The translations under genes and the position numbers were made by a program. Source: Liolophura sinensis (Eukaryota; Mollusca; Polyplacophora; Chitonida; Chitonidae). Taken from it: a DNA stretch of 64,000 nt. Shown piece after piece: positions 47,586 to 59,738 of the stretch. The stretch is taken from the NCBI RefSeq assembly GCF_032854445.1, contig NC_088295.1, positions 46,303,385 through 46,367,384 on the forward strand, in the 5' to 3' direction. A model generated the notes under the pieces. The model was not told the origin of the DNA. It searched no databases and saw only the letters and a program-made list of their open reading frames with translations. How positions within the stretch are numbered: position 1 is the stretch's first letter; each line of letters begins with the position of its first letter.

Positions 47586-49974
47586 ATAGAAAAAAACAGG
47601 AAACTGAAGAATCGTCACGTTGTACCGTTAATTGCACGACTATTTCATAAAGCCAGAGGCGTATCTAAGGACACTTACGTCTCCATCAGGCAGTTTATCT
47701 CGTTGGACGATATTAAAAGCGTGGTAATTAACTAATTTTCTTTGAAGCTGAAGTATATTTACGATGCTTTAAAGAGCGTGGCCAGCTTAGAGGCAAAGAA
47801 AACAGAAGGTACAATGTGTACTGAAAGTAAACATTCTTACATTAATTAGGATAAAGTTTACAATCTCAAAACAAACACATATCACAACGAGACAAACGTG
47901 ATCAAATTCCAGTTATTTTGAAAGCGTGGCAGCAGCCATTGCTTCAGTGGTTTGTCGTCCGGAGCTCTCTAATGCTAACGCTGAAATCAGGTGGCACGTA
48001 ATATTTTTCATTTCCAGTTTTCTGGTTAACGTGGCATTAAACAACTCTGTCATATAATCATAATCAGGATGTACATTACGTGTAGCAACATAACGTGTAG
48101 CAGAGACACCAGACAGAACTTCCCATTAGGTCACAGTGTACCAACCAATTCTGAGAGTTTTCCGCTATGAAGCTCATCCAATGTTATATTTGAAGTCTAG
48201 GCATCGTAACATACATTCGCATAACCAACTGTTGACCATACTAGACATTGCTATCATATAAAGACAAATTCCCGAAACAAGTATGAACATAAACAACTAA
48301 AGAACTAAGAAAGTACACCAAGTAATAAATTAAGACAGTGTCCTGTAAACAGAAGCAGTCAACATTTTTCAATCATACCGGTGAGACGGTGACTTGCTGG
48401 TAAGAAGGGCTTACTTTTGAACCGGCCGCTCAACCCATAAAATGTAACTAAGGTAGCCTATACCACATAAGCAATTAGTGTTCACTTACTTTCTTGTTTG
48501 AAATAAATAATACCAAATAACGGCTTAACCCATAGCCACATTATCTCATGAAAAAGCTTCCCCAGTTGTGTACATCTGCTGCCAAGCCCATGTAGACAAT
48601 GGACTGTGTTTGCCACCTGGGATTGATTAAAAATGCGAAACGAAAAGTAGCGTGACAAGGACTCATATGTTATACTCCTACACTATACAATGTGTTCAAA
48701 CAAAGTAATTTGAAACGTACATATTAATATTGATACATGGGTTAATCCCTTTTTTCCAATTTTAACGAGGAATTAGGAAAACGACGATGAATGTTATAAG
48801 AAATATGTGTGAATGGCAAGGAAAATGTCTCCCGAGATGTGGCTGTGTGATTGTATTTTATATAGAATGGATTGATACACACTAACAATCGACTGGTCTA
48901 CACACGCTGTATTTCTGGGTCAGCCATATATGACTAGGGCCTATGTTTGTTTTGTTTTCATGCAGTGTGCTGTGTTGATTTATAAAGGGTTACGCCTCAG
49001 ATGCGCTACAGACATTAATTTCTGGTATGTGTTTTGTCGCCGTTACTGAGGTGCATCAGTAAGCAAACTGCATCCTTTAAATTGCCATACATAAGTATAA
49101 AAAGATAATATCGTGCTTTTTCCTTTATCGAAAGCCCTACAGTTATCGTCACGATATACAGCTTCCACCTAAATCCCCGCATCTTTCTTATGTCGTCTAA
49201 TAATGTTTACAAATATTATCATCAAACGCGAACATCAAATCAGAACATACTATATAGGCTGATAATGAAGAAGCTTAAGCTTCTCGTTGCCTTCGATCAC
49301 AGTTGGGCAAATTTCTACACGTAGCTTCGTAGGGCCGCAATATCCCCACTACATACATGCATATAACAAGCGACCTGTTGAATAGCTGCGAACAGCAGTA
49401 ATAAGTACATGGTGTATTATACAGCTCTACCGTGATTAGGGCGACAGAGGGCTACAAATGATATTCCGCCGCGGGTAAATATCTACTAAAAACTGTGTCA
49501 TAGTTCTGTTGTGTACAGCATTCAATGCATACGGTGTGAGATGTTGTCAATAGAGCCCGGATATGAACGGTTTCAGCCATTCTAGTGTCACAGCTGTCCT
49601 GAAATACACATGCGGCAGAAATCTACATGCCTGTACGTCATGTGTGAGGCCTGCAGTGGTGTCATGCCCTACTCATGTGTTTGAAACGTACAATCCCTCG
49701 AATTCGCTCGACTAAAGTCCACACGGCGTAAGTAAGACTTCATCAAAATATTACAAACCATCTTGATGAATTTCCGTAAGGATGCAAGAATGCAAACATT
49801 GCGATATTGTGGTTGGACCGTGTGCTTCTAAAATGAATTGTATTGCGATCGCAGGGTGGTGTTAAAATAATGGCAGTAATATATTCCGAAACAGAAATAA
49901 TTCGTTAAATTCTGAAGTGATCGTAAATGCTAAACCTAAACATGTGTATGTATACATGAATACTGGAAACTTAC

Positions 49975-50160
49975 CTTGAATGCACCTGGCTATCACAGAC
50001 ACCGTGCATAGCGAGCGTTACTCTATACTGCTTGTTGCGAACTCAACGACAGTGTACATGCTCTCTGCGAGGCCCGCGCTGTGTTAACCGCCGTCGGAGT
50101 ATTGATCGTCTATTTCTCGCCGTTCCCTGGCTGTCTCATTCGGCGCTCTACGTCGACTGG
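49975..50160 (-). other. Candidate non-coding first exon of the synaptotagmin gene
   Basis: On the minus strand the segment ends TTCAAG|GTAAGTTTCC, a strong donor, at 49975. The ~180 bases upstream are unusually rich in CpG for this window (GACGGCGG, CAGCGCGGGC, AACGCTCGC). It has a 13-codon upstream open frame (50059-50018), and an ATG at 50009 that stays open to the donor. Joined to 24041, that second frame would not match the synaptotagmin frame. No TATA box was seen and the left edge is arbitrary. The exon may belong to another transcript. Confidence 0.35.
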
Positions 50161-52389
50161 TATTAGGTGAAAGACTGCAGACGAACGAATCAGCTTATGC
50201 GAGAGAAATCACATTTAAACTCTTTGCACGGCAAACCAGAAGCTCCAATTTCTCCTGAATTGAGCATAGCAGAAGAAAGAAAACAAAAATACGAAACTCT
50301 TAATCTAAACAAATGATTGGAAATCCCCTCAAAGAGATTGTCCACAGATATGACTGGAAGAGCGATAACTGCTGAAATGGGCAGGTATGTGCCTGAATAC
50401 ATAATGTCAGTAGTGTGAGGGAATCTGAATGTAATGCCGTCGGATATGAACTCTTTTTTTGTTTATCTTCCAAATTTCAATTATAAAACATCACGGGCGA
50501 GTTTGAAAAACCTGCTTTTTATCTGAATTGTGGAAACGGATCTTTGAGCAACGTCATACGTTTCGACATTTGAAATATGGTATTTAGGCCCTGCATGGCA
50601 TATTTGCAATACAAAAACTGGTTATTTCTACTGTAATATCTAAGTGTGTCTGTAATGTTAGCAAATCATCGAATTTAGACCAAAATCATATTTCATATAT
50701 GGAAATAATTAAAAAAAATAGAAAGGCAAAGGCAGTGTTTCTAATTGGAGAGGAATATCACATTTAAGCGATGTTTTTAATGGGGATTGGGTCGCATATA
50801 AACATATATGCTCCGATTTCTCAATGTCATATTTTTTCAAAATTCCGTAATGTTACTGAAGTTAAAATGTTGTATAGAAAAATGGGATTGTTTACTTGTA
50901 AACTGGCATATTCTTCATAGGCAGCTATCGCTAAGAAGTGAGAGCCTGACACTTGATACTAACGATTATTTTTACGCTTCCGGAGTTAGAATTGAAAACA
51001 TTCCGCTGATATCTTGGGGGCGGGTCATGATCGCGTTAAGAAGATTGCCTTTTAATCGTTGGAATCCATGAGATGGTCGTTTAATCCTGGCCTCGGCCAG
51101 GTATTTTGGGGTAGTCATACATGACGTTCGAGGAACAGATAATCTGCCTTTCAACAAAATAGGGCTTCCACTCTGAAGTTGATGTGCGGCCTGTGCGCTA
51201 CAGGTGGGAAAGTTCGTCAGGCGCTAACTGATGGCTAGACATTGACTTGGGATACTCTTTTATCTTCCGTATAAAAGAAATTTTCATAAGTACCAAGTAC
51301 GTTAAACAACAATCAATCATTCAATTATTTAGTCATATCAGTCATAAAAACCTTTGTACGGGTACCGTCAAAAACAGAAAAAAACCCGAGACGAGTAGTT
51401 ATTGATCACATTTAGAAGTGTGGTATTTTTTTTTACAAATTCCTACTTATTGTGAATTCATATTTTCTACAGCGTATATATAATGGATCAGAAAATAGCA
51501 GGATGATGCTATTGGGTGACTGAAATAATGCCTACCAATCAGAAGACAGCTTCCATAAGCAGTTGCCATGGTGATCTGTACCGATTACTGACAAGTAATT
51601 ATTCCTTGCATTATCTGAAGAAAATGCTGGGGTTTTTTATGAAGATTTTTAGATGTGTTTTTTAACTTGGAAAAGACATCGGCGCATTGTCAGTTTCGGG
51701 CGGAAAATTTGGGTGTATATTTGACATACTTTTTGACAATAGAATCCATCCTACTTCCTTCCCTGACATGGTATTTTACATGGCTATATTGCCTCACGAT
51801 ATAAGGAAACCCAGTGAATATATTCTCGTCATATGCCCAATGATTTGACAGTTTGAATCACACGATCCTGCATGCGATTGGTCAGTCGTCCCAGTGAGCT
51901 GGACGACCTATTTTTTATTATTGCAGCTTTCACTCTTTGCAAGGAGCATGGTCAAACAAAGTCTTAATGATTTTTTGGCATTCAAATCAAACAAAATCTA
52001 CTTGTATTAGTTTAAGAGCTTGGTGGTTCCTGAAACCAAAAACATATAGACCAAGCATCTCATCAAAATGACCACTAAAACAGCACAAGTATATGACGAT
52101 AATTCGATCTAAACCGATAGGTACAGGAATCACAAACGAAGGTTTTCATCAAATGAACTGATTAATGACTGCAAATTGTTTTTATAGTTGCTGTACTCAA
52201 AACACAGTACTGAAGACCTTTAGTGGATAATAAATGAGTTCCGACTTTCCAGTCTGCTATAAGGTCACTTCATGAGTTGTTAGACCAAAGCAAAAAAATT
52301 ACAAAAATATTCTTATAAATTGGACTTTGTCAGTCTAAATGACCACACGGTCCACTAATCCAGTTTAGGTATAAAAGATAAACTTGGAA
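50161..52389. other. Stretch without a recognised gene
   Basis: AT-rich. A short possible SINE end occurs at about 51296-51330 (CCAAGTACGTTAAACAACAA). If the candidate first exon is real, the promoter would lie at the left of this segment. Confidence 0.4.
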
Positions 52390-52770
52390 TATCCTACACA
52401 CACACACACACATACAAAAACTTGTGGAAATCTAAACCAACAACTTATGTTGTCTTCATCCAGCACCAAAATGTATTTCCCAACACAAACATGTGTTACA
52501 TAAATGTGAAGTACATTTGCTTGTGTTACAAAATAATAACACACAAAGTTGTGTTGAACCAAAATGAGGCAATTTATGCAATACAACAAAAACGTATGTA
52601 TTTTGTATTTATATATTTTGGAAAGTATTATATATAACATCCAACACATCTTGTGTTCAGTTCTTTCAACACAAGACCTCGTGTTAATTCAACACAATAT
52701 AGAGTTGTTTAAAGTATGAAACAAGACTTTTGTTGAATAAAACACAAGTGTACAAGTGTTTTTTTGTGAG
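52390..52770. repeat. Cluster of AACACAAG/CTTGTGTT inverted motifs next to a CA run
   Basis: A (CA)n run (52396-52412) is followed by many copies of AACACA, TGTGTT, AACACAAG and CTTGTGTT in both orientations from about 52478 to 52770, for example AACACATCTTGTGTT, CAACACAAGACCTCGTGTTA and AACACAAGTGTACAAGTGTT. This gives many short palindromes. It could be a miniature inverted-repeat element; termini were not defined. Confidence 0.6.
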
Positions 52771-52829
52771 TAAATAAATCGTTTAAATAAAGATACCATC
52801 AAACAATGATAAGGCGGAAAGTTAAGACA

Positions 52830-52895
52830 TGCCCTGTCACAGATCAGGATTGAACTCGTGTCTCATGTGACGCGTTATTCGGAGTCATGCGTCAT
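52830..52895 (-). mobile_element. tRNA-like SINE head fragment, reverse
   Basis: CAGGATTGAACTCGTGTCTC (about 52845-52864) is a reversed B box close to that at 41735-41965. Confidence 0.4.
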
Positions 52896-53464
52896 CATTG
52901 AATGAATAAATTAAAACTGACAGTGGTAACAAAGCTAGTAAGGCTTTCTAGTATTCTAGAATTATGCTGTTTAGCATGTATACCACAACTTCGTCAGAGC
53001 GGAATCCGCCGTGAGTCAACCAGCCATTCCAACCGGCTGACCCGATCCTGCTATGAACCAGTCAACATAATGATGACTTTAATTCCACACCTGTCAGGTA
53101 AGATCATCAGCGGGTTAGTTCTCTGAATTCCTGACCCAGTTCTATTTAATCCCACACATCGGATCTCTGTGATGAGGCTGATCGATGAGAATTTATCGAT
53201 TTCTGTTGATAACAAGGACTGCTATACGATCTCCAAACTGTTCCCAATCAGATTATCAATCTATTGACGTCTAGTTTAATACAACATCACATTCGTCTAC
53301 AGAATTAATAAGTCAGTGGCGGAGTAAAGAATCTTTGATTGTTTACAGTTTATGGAACTTTTTAGTATAGATCGATGCCAGCGGAAGGTTGGTTAATGTA
53401 TAAATGTTTCTGTACAATAACAGTCGTTGGGCTTGTTTTGCCATCGACCTAAGTCTAATCACGT

Positions 53465-53560
53465 GCAACACGACGTGCAGATTCAGTGTCGGGCATGGAC
53501 AGGTCTTCAAGTTTGTTGAAGACCACTTGTCTTCCACCAATATGTAGTGTGCAGTTAAAC
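53465..53560 (+). mobile_element. Family C fragment
   Basis: The reverse complement reads ACATATTGGTGGAAGACAAG, TGGTCTTCAACAAACTTGAA and GACCTGTCCATGCCCGACAC, so the copy is oriented opposite to those at 41735 and 63640. The B-box end is not seen. Confidence 0.6.
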
Positions 53561-53636
53561 CTGCACGTCACACCAACAAAACTGACGGCACTTGTATAAG
53601 CGGAAACTTCTTGAATATTGTGTTAAGCAGCAAACA

Positions 53637-53770
53637 GCCGCCACCATCACCCCGCTGCCACCATCATAATGTCACCGTCACACCATCACCAACTTTGCCT
53701 AAGTTACACCGACACCACGCCACGGTCACACAAACACAGCTTCGCGTCACATCACCACCGTACACCTCCG
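53637..53770 (+). repeat. ACC/CAC-rich low-complexity tract
   Basis: Imperfect CCACCATCACC, GTCACACCATCACC and ACACCGACACCACG units with almost no G on this strand over about 130 bases. Confidence 0.7.
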
Positions 53771-53806
53771 AACTTGAAGATGTGCAAGTATGTTTAAATC
53801 CTGAAA

Positions 53807-54044
53807 AGGAGCCTCCGTGGCTCAGTTGGTTAGCGCGCTAGCGCAGTGTATCGACCCAGGAGTCTCTCAACAATGCGGTCGCTGTGAGTTCAAGTCCAGC
53901 TCATGCTGGCTTCCTCTCCGGCCGTAAGGTGTTTCAGCAACCTGAGGATGGCCGTGGGTTTCCCCCGGGATGTTCCCGGTTTCCACCCACCGTCGTATAA
54001 GTAAAATATTCTTGAGTACAGCGTAAAACACCAATCAAATAAAT
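53807..54044 (+). mobile_element. Full-length family A SINE with target-site duplication
   Basis: Reference copy for the family. The tRNA-like head starts GGAGCCTCCGTGGCTCAGTT (A box TGGCTCAGTTGG) with B box GTGAGTTCAAGTCC at 53884-53897. Then come CTCATGCTGGCTTCCTCTCC, CAGCAACCTGAGGATGGCCG, TGGGTTTCCCCCGGG, CCGTCGTATAAGTAAAATAT, CAGCGTAAAACACCAATCAA and an AAATAAAT tail. Flanked by perfect 11-base repeats AAATCCTGAAA (53796-53806 and 54045-54055), which proves insertion by retrotransposition. The boundary within the A-rich tail is ambiguous by a few bases. Confidence 0.93.
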
Positions 54045-54055
54045 AAATCCTGAAA

Positions 54056-54980
54056 TAATTGAGATGGTGTATCCGGACAGTTTTACATTACTCTGAATCA
54101 TATAGTAGCACATTAGTGTCCATTAGCTCTCACTGTGATATCGATTCATTTCGGTAGTTTTGGTGCCGGTTGTGACAAGATTTTCCACACGTTTTTTGGA
54201 AAACATTGAAACCCGTAAAAGACTGCATAAAGATGAGGAGAAAGGCTATAAAACTCTTTTACGCATTATCTGATAAGACTTACTTCATTTTTTGGTTTCT
54301 TTCACTTTAAATACTGTCACTTTCGGTGACAGAAGCGAGATCCAGGCTAGTGAATGGAACCATATTCAGAACGGTTAATGTGGAAGTTGATTCGAAACAT
54401 GGCCAACCGACCTTAAAGGAAGGTGTAGCCATCTCAGCGATGCCGACAGTGCTCATTCCATTCCAGGATTGCACATTGCTAAAATATTGCCGACACAGTG
54501 TTCGACCATAATCACTCATTCTATTTTAGATGAAACATCTTTGTAATTTAGGTCAGTGTCTTAAATACAAGTGCGGGTGACGGAATCTCTAAAAATGCTG
54601 TGTAAAACTTAACTTTTTTCGTTGGGTTTGTTAATATAAAGCTGTGGCCTGTATGTGTACGAAGTCGTACAAGAATACACAGTACACAGGCTAATCCTGT
54701 ATAAGTTAACATGGTAAGTCCATACTGTTTTACGGATATCTGACCAGTTTACGTGAGGATAAAAGCTAGATTTCAACCGAGTGACGTGTGTACTGACGTC
54801 AAAGAACGCGAGTGTTTAAATCAAGACTTCAGGGAATTAAAAGTTCAAAAACAAAACTTAGTGGCTGCATGGCATATATGATTTAAGGAATTTTATCCAC
54901 GTCCAACATGTCCAGTTTATTAAATTACAAATACTAGAACCCATGGGCTTGAAAGGGGTCTGGTTATTCTGCAGTGCAAT
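54056..54980. other. Stretch without a recognised gene
   Basis: Overlapping short open frames on both strands at 54307-54519 have no recognised domain. Nothing else was seen. Confidence 0.4.
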
Positions 54981-55137
54981 TGCAGGATTATAAGGAATTA
55001 GCCGCACAAATGTGGGTCAATTGACCTAACGATGCAGGATTATATGGTATCAGCCGCACAAATGTGGGTCAACTGACCTAACGATGCAGGATTATATGGT
55101 ATCAGCCGCACAAATGTGGGTCAGCTGACCTAACGAT
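54981..55137 (+). repeat. Tandem repeat, 52-bp unit, three copies
   Basis: TGCAGGATTATATGGTATCA, GCCGCACAAATGTGGGTCAA and CTGACCTAACGA repeat at 54981, 55033 and 55085. Copies 2 and 3 are nearly identical and copy 1 slightly diverged, suggesting recent expansion. Confidence 0.93.
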
Positions 55138-57329
55138 GTACTGATGTACCGAGCAGTATTGAGCCACGTTGACTATTTGTATAAATCGTTAGGTCCAACA
55201 GATCGGTGACTATCGGATGCAAAACATTAGGTTTTAAACGATGCCATTATTAGATTTTTAGAACCTATATTCATGGTGTGAAGATGAATGTGATATATAA
55301 CATAGTGGATGAAATGAATTTTCTTTGTAATGAAATTTCTCACTCTGGTGATAGCAAACCTGTAATACTGAACCTAATTTCGGCAAATCGAAGCAGTGCA
55401 GTGGTTTGTCACACGAGGAAAGAAATTCTCACATTTCCTGAAACAAAAAAAACACACACAAAAAAACAAAACAAAAGAGTCGGCCCGAATTCAACTACTC
55501 GGTCACGTTACCCCCATTTGTTAAAAATTATGGCCTGGAGGATTCATTAGAAATGTGACCATTTTGTATCATACGGCCAAAGAATGCGAACTTACAACAC
55601 TAAAATATTATTGTAAAAAAACATAATTTGACCGGTATTTTATAAACTAAGTATTGTGCTTGACAATAACGATGCTCTAAGCGGGTTTACATATACCCAA
55701 ATAGAAGAAAACCTTACGGAGATGCAAAAACACACCGCGCCAGTACACTCTAAAACTGGAACTGCTTCGGTAAATCTTTGACAGTTTTACCCTCATAGGA
55801 CTCTACTTCGTTTTCAGACCCGAAAAATCCCTAACTTTCAGGGAGAATATAATGTCCGTCTTGTTTCAACCTATAGCGGCCAGTCAGCCACGTTGGGTTT
55901 AGAGGAACTCCAAGAAATTCAAAATATGTTACACTGTGTTATCATGGGAAAGCGCTCTCAAGATCTTAGATTTATTTATTTGATCGGTGTTTTAAGCCAA
56001 GACTATTTCACATATCAGTCGACCAATGTTAGCAAATGATTACATAAATGTTAGACACGGTATCAGAAAAAGAAAGTTTTGTAAAAGGACAAAGATGTCT
56101 TTGATAGTAATAGCTTTAGAGTAGCTTGGAAATATAAAAATAATCAATGGGTTTATAACTGCATATACCAACAATGATTATCGAAATAGTAGACTTTAAG
56201 CACGGATTCGGCTTCAGGGTGTGGCCAGCTCTTGTAGCAGCCGTTTAACTATTAGATTTCCCATAATTCAGTTCACAATTCCCACCCAAGAGGTTGACAT
56301 ATTTCTCCACCAGGTGGCGTGAGCTTATACAAATGACGTTACATGCGTAATGTGCCGTGGATAATAGTTATGGGAAAGTTGCATACTTCTAGGTAATGGA
56401 CTTCTGACAGTATATATTAAATACGAAATGGAATAAGGGCCACTTTCACAAAAATTGTTCACGGAGATTTACCCTCCGTACATGACGTCACCTTATAAAG
56501 ATCTAAACCACTAGCAGCATAGATTTAAGAAGAATTTCTCCTTACCAAGTTTCATGAAACCAGCCTCAGAAGACTTCTACAACAATAACAAGATATAGAA
56601 ATAATCGAGGGTTGCTCCAATTTAAGAAAAACGAACTATCTACTTTTTTTACAACTAACAAAGTTGTTAAATTCACGCTTATCATAAGAGTGTATTTTCA
56701 ACCGCGGTGACAAACAATAATTTATATTTTTCACTGGTATAATGTCAACATAATTAAGGAAATTCCTGTTATACAACAGTCTACGTACTCACAGGTGGTT
56801 CAGAACGGCGCTGGCTGTACGCATACAACTGGCCGTCTCAGTTCATCCATTGTTAAATGGATATTATAGCTTCAATCAAAACGACAAGCCAGCGAAAAGC
56901 ATTAGGAATTAATTTGTAACAGTATACCTTACATAGATAAGCCGAATGGCGTGGAGCCCATCCTAGATTTATTATTATTTACCAAAAATAAACGTTCCCA
57001 GCTTTTATTTCATATTAATGGATAATGTATTTGTAACATCCACTAGGAAATGCTTTTTGGAGTTCGATCATTAGCCACCTACATGATTTTCTTCATAATG
57101 CTCCAGGCATCAGAGTAAACATTGTGTGGAAACAGTATGTATATACTGGTGTTTTTATTCAGATCTAGCTATGTAAACATCACAAGCCTAAATTGTTTTG
57201 TAAAATTTTCTGTCGGGTACTTAACATGAAGTAAAAACACATCACGATTTTAAAATATGATAATAATTGAACAAGATTTTCCCTGTAAAACACGAATGTA
57301 AACGTGTAAAGGTAATAAAATCAGTGATT
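55138..57329. other. Stretch without a recognised gene
   Basis: Only a reversed family A tail (55971-56022) was recognised. Confidence 0.4.
55971..56022 (-). mobile_element. Family A tail, reverse
   Basis: TTTATTTATTTGATCGGTGT, TTTAAGCCAAGACTATTTCA, CATATCAGTCGACC: the reverse complement of the family A 3' end, diverged. Confidence 0.65.
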
Positions 57330-57725
57330 GGTTGGTGGTAATTATTGAACCGTGTGACGTTTTTGATTTAACAGGCTAGTGGTAATGAATGAACCAGATG
57401 GCAACAATGATTGACCCGGCTGTTGGTAATGATTGAATCAGATGGCAACAGTGATTGACCCGGTTGGGGGTAACGATTGGACCAGATGGTAACAATGATT
57501 CACCCGGTTGGTGGTAATGGTTGAATCAGATGGCAGCAATGATTCAACCGGTTAGTGGTAATGACTGAACTTAACCGTGGCAACAAAGATTCACCAGGTT
57601 GGTGGTAATGATTGAACCAGATGGCAACAAAGATTCACCCAGTTGATGGAAATGACTGAACTTAACCGTGGCAACAATGATTCATCCGGTTGGTGGTAAT
57701 GGCTGAGCTTAACTGTGGCAATGTT
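57330..57725 (+). repeat. Tandem repeat, 44-47-bp unit, about eight to nine copies
   Basis: Unit GGTTGGTGGTAATGATTGAA, CCAGATGGCAACAATGATTC, ACCC. A second unit type replaces CCAGATGGC with CTTAACCGTGGC. The two types alternate in the right half, pointing to a higher-order arrangement. Confidence 0.88.
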
Positions 57726-57744
57726 TTAATGGTTTTAATTGATT

Positions 57745-57965
57745 GTTGTTTAAAGCCTTCATACTCAAGAATTTTTCCCATATATGACGATTGTCATTTT
57801 TATGGAAAACCAGAAAACCAGAATGCCCGACTTAAACGGTTGACCTGTGTCAGGTTACAAACGAAATTTTCTAAACGTAACACACAGATTGCCTACCATA
57901 TTGGTGGAAGACAAGTGGTCTTTATCGAACGTTATCGAATGCATAAAAGGCCAGAAAAGTGGTAC
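57745..57965 (-). mobile_element. Worn SINE, family A-like core joined to family C body, reverse
   Basis: The left part GTTTAAAGCCTTCATACTCA, AGAATTTTTCCCATATATGA resembles the reversed family A core. The right part CATATTGGTGGAAGACAAGT, GGTCTTTATCGAACGTTATC is family C body. Either one old element shares both modules or two insertions abut. Confidence 0.5.
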
Positions 57966-58654
57966 ATTCCACATCGATATTTAACTTATATCATCTTTAC
58001 GCAACGTTAAACTGGCAATACTGAAATAAAGATAAACATAGATGACACACCTAAGCAAACAAACCAAAGTTGAAAAGGTGCGATTTTGACTTTTGTCTTA
58101 TTTTCAGTGATGTAAGCTATATAATATATGCTGTTGAAACTCAGTTGTAACCAAACTGGTTCAAAGTGGATGATGGAATATGAGGTGATAGCTATGCCTT
58201 AAATGAAACAATGTATTACGACGAGGTTTTAACACTTAACACATAAACGGGTAGGTAAAAATTTATTCAGATGGAAAATGAAGAAGAAGTCTCTATTCAG
58301 CTTGGCATAAAATATTTGGCGTTTTTCAAAGGCTACACACCTTTGTTCATATGACAACCCACGCTGCTGAGTGGGCGCTGGAAAGTGGCGATTTCAAGTA
58401 AGGGACATAATTATGAATGTATGGGAATGGTTTTCTGGGCAGCTGCGTCCAGACCAGTCCTTTTGTCATTGATACATGGGTATTTAGTTTGGCACCAGCT
58501 GTGTATTACTACTGCCGTCGTAAACCATGCTACCTACCGTACAGGGATTCGAGTGTACGGCTAACCGAGAATTATGCCTGAAGTATAAACACTAAGGGTC
58601 AAATCAATATTTTGAAAAGGAATGCGATGACGCCTGTTGATAACATACATGTAG

Positions 58655-58703
58655 TTCTTCAAGGTCTTCTGTAAAACACCAATCAAATAAACAAATAAAT
58701 AAA
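58655..58703 (+). mobile_element. Family A tail remnant
   Basis: GTTCTTCAAGGTCTTCTGTA, AAACACCAATCAAATAAACA, AATAAATAAA. Confidence 0.65.
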
Positions 58704-59264
58704 AGTCTTCTAGGACCTATTTTAATCCATGCCATGACGCAATATGAGGACATAATTCCTGAGAATCAAGAACTTTTATGGCTAAATGTTATAATAATTT
58801 ATTATAGTACAAAGCCAGTTTAATTGTAATGGACTCATTGCCTATAAATTGTAATGTTTTTTTTTTAATATCTCGACTTTGAAAGACAGACGTAAACATA
58901 TTCTTTTCTTTAATAATTAGATTCTATGATGTTTTAAACCCACGACAGACACTCTGAAGGACCACTTCGGTTTAGTCTCATGCTAATGCCAAATACAACA
59001 TCCTGGAGGGTAACACTGGATAGTGGGATAGTTGGTAAAAAGCCACACCTAACCGATGAAATCCAGCCTCTGATTCCGTCCTAGTTTCGTTCTTCATGTT
59101 CTTTCTTAGCTATTTGGTGGCTTATGTGAAACACCGTTTTGGAACTAGCCCTGTGATTATTGACTCGACATGTCCATTTTAGTTGACGGCTGGTTTATTG
59201 TCATTTTACCTCATGCGCAAAGTGAATGACTGGGTACGACGATAAGTCATTCCGTCGACACTGC

Positions 59265-59390
59265 TCTGGTTTTATTCTCTATATGTTGTAAGTCTTTTAT
59301 TTTGTATTCATCCATTAGTGACGTCTAATAAATTGCAAAGTAACAACACTTTATTTTTTAAAGCCATGATCCTAGGGGGCACTGCTCTAG
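59265..59390 (+). repeat. Family D repeat, parts in permuted order
   Basis: GCTCTGGTTTTATTCTCTAT, ATGTTGTAAGTCTTTTATT (the right end of family D) comes first. It is followed within 30 bases by ATTAGTGACGTCTAATAAAT, TGCAAA (the left end) and CCATGATCCTAGGGGGC. This is the junction expected between two tandem units. Confidence 0.65.
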
Positions 59391-59458
59391 CCTTAGCGTG
59401 AAGACCCTCTAAATGTCTTCGAATGTCTCTCGAAATGTGCAGCTTTTAAACTGCACTG

Positions 59459-59738
59459 GGGGGGGGGGGGGGGGGGCTCCGTGGCACCGTTGGTTAGCGC
59501 GCTATCACAGCGTAATGACCCATGAGCCTTTCACCAATGCGGTCGCTGTGAGTTCAAGTCTAGCTCATGCTGGCTTCCTCTCTGGCTGTTCGTGGAAAGG
59601 TGTTTCAGCAACTTGCGGATGGTCGTGGGTTTCCTCTGGGTTCTGCCCGGTTTCCTTCCACCATAATGCTGGCTGCTGTCGTATAAGTGAAATATTCTTG
59701 GGTACGGCGTAAAACACCAATGAAATAAATCAATAAAT
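59459..59738 (+). mobile_element. Full-length family A SINE with target-site duplication
   Basis: Starts with a 17-18-base G run, then CTCCGTGGCACCGTTGGTTA (A box region), GTGAGTTCAAGTCTAGCTC (B box), TGCGGATGGTCGTGGGTTTC, CCTTCCACCATAATGCTGGC, GTCGTATAAGTGAAATATTC and GTAAAACACCAATGAAATAA. Flanking repeats AAACTGCACTG (59448-59458) and AAACTGCATTG (59739-59749) match at 10 of 11 bases. Confidence 0.92.

Larger units (their letters stand above)
44044..49974. other. Stretch without a recognised gene
   Basis: Contains a possible worn SINE end at about 44270-44335 (GTAGCGTAAAACCCCAATGA), a family B tail (45680-45750), an A/AAAC-rich run (47511-47585) and a possible diverged family B piece at about 48030-48180 (CACCAGACAGAACTTCCCAT). 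No exon was recognised. Confidence 0.45.
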
